Positions 5,643 to 7,896 of a stretch of 7,896 nucleotides of DNA are shown here, piece after piece. The notes beneath the pieces were generated by a model. It searched no databases. It saw only the letters and a program-made list of their open reading frames with translations, and had not been told where the DNA came from. Source of the DNA: Thermoplasmata archaeon (GTDB lineage Archaea; Thermoplasmatota; E2; DHVEG-1); assembly GCA_003649845.1 (NCBI GenBank), contig QMTB01000063.1, positions 1 through 7,896 of the forward strand. The letters are read 5' to 3'. Within the stretch, counting starts at the first letter, position 1, and every line of letters begins with the position of its first letter. Both the position numbers and the translations under genes were made by a program.

Positions 5643-6563
5643 ATGGAATATGAACTCGCTGTTATAGGAGCAGGACCTGCTGGTTTCTCAGCTGGAATAT
5701 ATGCTGGGAGAGCTGGGATAAACACAGTAGTATTTGATAAAGGAAATGGTGGTGGATTAGCAGCTATTGCACCAAATATTGAAAACTATGCTGGATTTGA
5801 ATCCATAACAGGAGTAGAACTAGTGGAGAAGATGCGAAAGCATGCTGAGAAATACTCTGACCTACATATGTATGAAGAGGTTATATCTATAAAGAAAAAT
5901 AATAAAGATTTTACTATTGAAACTACTAATGATAAATATAAGGTAGGAGCTGTTCTATTAGCTGTGGGTACAGATCATAGAAAACTAGATGTACCAGGAG
6001 AAAAAGAGTTTACCGGTAGAGGAGTAAGCTATTGTGCAACTTGTGATGGATTCTTCTTCAAAGGGAAAAACGTCGCAGTGATAGGCGGTGGTAACACTGC
6101 TCTTATAGAATCTATATATCTAAAACAAGTTGGATGTAAAACAGTATATGTTATACATAGAAGAGATAAACTCAGAGCGGAGAAAGCATATGAAGATGAA
6201 GCAGTAGAGAAGGGAATACAGATATTATTTAATAAAATTGTTAAGCAGATAAATGGAGATGAACTTGTAAAATCTTTAACATTAAAAGATGCAAAGACCA
6301 ATGAAGAATTAGAGCTACCAATAGATGGAATCTTTGTTTCTATAGGAGTGATACCTCAAAATGAGCTTGCTAAACAGTTAAAAGTAAAACTTACAGATCA
6401 AGGGTATATAATAGTTGATCCACAGATGCGTACAAATATAAGAGGAGTATACGCAGCAGGTGATATAACCGGTGGTTTAAGACAAGTAGTTACAGCAGTT
6501 GCAGAAGGAGCGATAGCTGCTCTAAGTTCCACAGAAGTACTTGGTAAAAGCTATCCTTATTAA
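5643..6563 (+). CDS. trxB: Thioredoxin reductase (NADPH, FAD)
   Basis: This flavoenzyme passes electrons from NADPH through FAD to a dithiol pair and on to thioredoxin-like proteins. Starting at 5643 (306 residues, normal for the low-molecular-weight type) are the FAD-binding GAGPAGFSAG at about 8-17, the redox-active CATC at 131-134, the second dinucleotide fold GGGNTA, and HRRDKLRA at 172-179, whose arginines are the usual NADPH 2'-phosphate signature. The FAD-binding GDITGG..RQ...A motif is near the C-terminus. The start is chosen because a good Shine-Dalgarno precedes it by six bases. It lies 113 bases after nrdG on the same strand, so it may be a separate unit or a read-through partner. 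As NrdD looks thioredoxin-dependent, TrxB probably helps feed it electrons, besides general thiol homeostasis. It converges on the C25 peptidase gene with 11 bases between stops. Confidence 0.93.
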   Translation: MEYELAVIGAGPAGFSAGIYAGRAGINTVVFDKGNGGGLAAIAPNIENYAGFESITGVELVEKMRKHAEKYSDLHMYEEVISIKKNNKDFTIETTNDKYKVGAVLLAVGTDHRKLDVPGEKEFTGRGVSYCATCDGFFFKGKNVAVIGGGNTALIESIYLKQVGCKTVYVIHRRDKLRAEKAYEDEAVEKGIQILFNKIVKQINGDELVKSLTLKDAKTNEELELPIDGIFVSIGVIPQNELAKQLKVKLTDQGYIIVDPQMRTNIRGVYAAGDITGGLRQVVTAVAEGAIAALSSTEVLGKSYPY

Positions 6564-6594
6564 AAAAATAGTTTTTAGGAGGAGTATCCTCCTA
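6562..6594 (-). terminator. Terminator of the C25 peptidase gene (convergent junction)
   Basis: A perfect inverted repeat at 6576-6583 and 6587-6594 (8-bp stem, 3-base loop) covers the last codons and stop of the peptidase gene, encoding GGYSS-stop. On the minus strand seven T's at 6568-6562 follow, reaching into the trxB stop codon. On the plus strand five T's (6572-6576) lie between the trxB stop and the hairpin, so it may also serve trxB. The hairpin shares a 13-base core with the one at 71-85. Confidence 0.62.
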
Positions 6595-7896
6595 TCTTTA
6601 AACTTGGATCTCCAAGTAGTACCCATTGTTCAACGGTTTTAGCATGTCCAGCGCCTAGATCATTCATATCAAAGGAGTTAACATAGGTTGTAAGGGTTTG
6701 CTGATAAGCTATACCAAGTATATCATTATGTCCCTCTCCATATTGTCTAAAGAATTCTATTGTAATCCAAGAATCTCCACCGCCAATTGTACACACTTTT
6801 CCAGGCATACCATAGCCTAGACCCGTATTACCCATACTAGCAATAGCACCACCATTTGGTCTACTAATTAGACGCCAACTAAATGTTTCTGGAACTGGTA
6901 CACCGTGACACCACATAGATTTCTTTGGTAGATTAAGCTTCGGGAAAAGATACGGCAGAATATCGTATAGACCTAGTATCATAGAAACATTAAATTGACT
7001 ATTATGACAACCTCCAACTACAGCAATAGGTAGTTTATCACCGTTAGAGAGAGTATCGATAGGCATTAAAGGTAGAGAGGCAAATGGATACCATGGTTTC
7101 AATGTTATAACTTGTAATCCTGTTACACTACCATGCTGCCTATTACCAGGTGCACCAGGATAATGGTCAGCCCAAACATTTGGACTACCATGACCAGAAA
7201 AGAACAAGAAACCACTTCCTTGATCTATAGCATTTATAACATCATCTTGACCTTTGAATTTACCATTAGAAGTCCATAGTATCTCCTTCTCAAAATCATC
7301 TGGCATATAATATAATGCTCCACCACGGTTATATAAAGCCTTCTCACCAGTAGTCCATTCTCCTTCATAATACATCTCAGTATTATTACGCCAATCAGAA
7401 AACACTGTTTCACCATTACTATTATTCACCCACACATGTATACTAGTAACATTACCATAAGGCCTGGGGTCATAAGATTTACCTCTAATAGTAAGTACAC
7501 CTCCGATATAACTAATATTAGCCCAATGATAAAACTCATTACAATATGCTTCCCTCTCACTAGGAGTATACTGGTAGTCGGTATTGCCTAAAGTATTTCC
7601 ATTGGATACTGATACTATCTCTGCTATAGGTATTGCTGGATAACCATTCTGCAATGCTGGGTTCAGATGATCATCATGATTAAAAGTTAAATTAGTTGGT
7701 TTAGTTTTATCAAGAGTTACATGTATCACATCTATAGGACCTTTCTCTCCTTCAGGATTCATACTTTGTGCACATATAGTATACTCCCCATCAGGTAAAC
7801 CATTGGTATCCCACTTTATATTTAAATCCTGTTGATCTAGGAATCCATCTCCAGAGACCACTATCATCTTCTTAAACCAAGGTTTATCACTAGGAG
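6575..7896 (-). CDS. Secreted C25 (gingipain-like) cysteine peptidase, C-terminal part
   Basis: The frame stays open to the right edge, so the N-terminus, including any signal peptide and propeptide, is outside the window; the Met at 7867 is internal. Residues are counted from it. FLFFSGHGSPNVWADH places the catalytic His at 226 (codon 7192-7190), and AVVGGCHNSQF the catalytic Cys at 287 (codon 7009-7007), the clan CD dyad of family C25. An Ig-like module with WDT, PDGEYT and the closing VTLDKTKP spans about 16-57, and another beta-rich stretch about 120-165. They lie between the strand MIVVSGDGF and the helix before LWTSNG (197-202), as if inserted in the peptidase fold. Several N-glycosylation sequons fit an extracellular protein. 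It ends LGDPSLKIGGYSS with no membrane anchor or sorting signal. Extracellular protein breakdown is the likely role; caspase-like regulated processing is an alternative. Confidence 0.85.
   Translation of the reverse strand, partial: PSDKPWFKKMIVVSGDGFLDQQDLNIKWDTNGLPDGEYTICAQSMNPEGEKGPIDVIHVTLDKTKPTNLTFNHDDHLNPALQNGYPAIPIAEIVSVSNGNTLGNTDYQYTPSEREAYCNEFYHWANISYIGGVLTIRGKSYDPRPYGNVTSIHVWVNNSNGETVFSDWRNNTEMYYEGEWTTGEKALYNRGGALYYMPDDFEKEILWTSNGKFKGQDDVINAIDQGSGFLFFSGHGSPNVWADHYPGAPGNRQHGSVTGLQVITLKPWYPFASLPLMPIDTLSNGDKLPIAVVGGCHNSQFNVSMILGLYDILPYLFPKLNLPKKSMWCHGVPVPETFSWRLISRPNGGAIASMGNTGLGYGMPGKVCTIGGGDSWITIEFFRQYGEGHNDILGIAYQQTLTTYVNSFDMNDLGAGHAKTVEQWVLLGDPSLKIGGYSS

Overview
The window reads as chromosomal DNA from an AT-rich, anaerobic and probably thermophilic archaeon. 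The archaeal signs are a standalone DUF123 (COG1833) protein, a ThiI-type PP-loop protein with the archaeal cysteine pattern, TATA/BRE-like promoter elements, T-rich terminators, and heavy use of AGA/AGG (Arg) and ATA (Ile) codons. Anaerobic life follows from the oxygen-sensitive class III ribonucleotide reductase. The gingipain-like secreted peptidase would suit a Thermoplasmatota or other protein-degrading sediment or vent euryarchaeote, but that placement is inference.

Layout. (1) 86-496, minus strand: a small secreted or membrane protein of unknown function, with a near-perfect Shine-Dalgarno and a hairpin plus T-tract terminator. (2) 497-720: a divergent promoter region. (3) 721-2103, plus strand: a compact three-gene operon of DUF123/GIY-YIG-like protein, CutA, and a THUMP-less ThiI-like PP-loop sulfurtransferase. 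(4) 2104-2222: a regulatory region carrying a pair of sites that match the bacterial NrdR-box consensus with the canonical 15-bp linker. (5) 2223-5529, plus strand: nrdR-nrdD-nrdG, each junction an ATGA overlap, forming a complete and apparently self-regulated anaerobic dNTP synthesis unit. (6) 5643-6563, plus strand: trxB, whose Shine-Dalgarno lies in a perfect inverted repeat. (7) 6575-7896, minus strand, convergent with trxB: the C-terminal part of a secreted C25 (gingipain-like) cysteine peptidase, cut by the right edge of the window.

How it fits together. NrdG is the radical-SAM activase that installs the glycyl radical on NrdD. NrdD resembles the thioredoxin-dependent (NrdD2-like) class III enzymes, so the adjacent trxB plausibly belongs to its electron supply. 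NrdR, with an ATP-cone like the one on NrdD, would sense ATP/dATP and repress the operon through the box pair. The two minus-strand genes end in hairpins sharing the same 13-base core.

The most noteworthy items are the archaeal NrdR-box pair, the nrdRDG-trxB module, the SD-masking dyad of trxB, the competing hairpins at the end of the first gene, and beta domains apparently inserted within the C25 peptidase fold. I saw no CRISPR array, tRNA, rRNA or insertion sequence.
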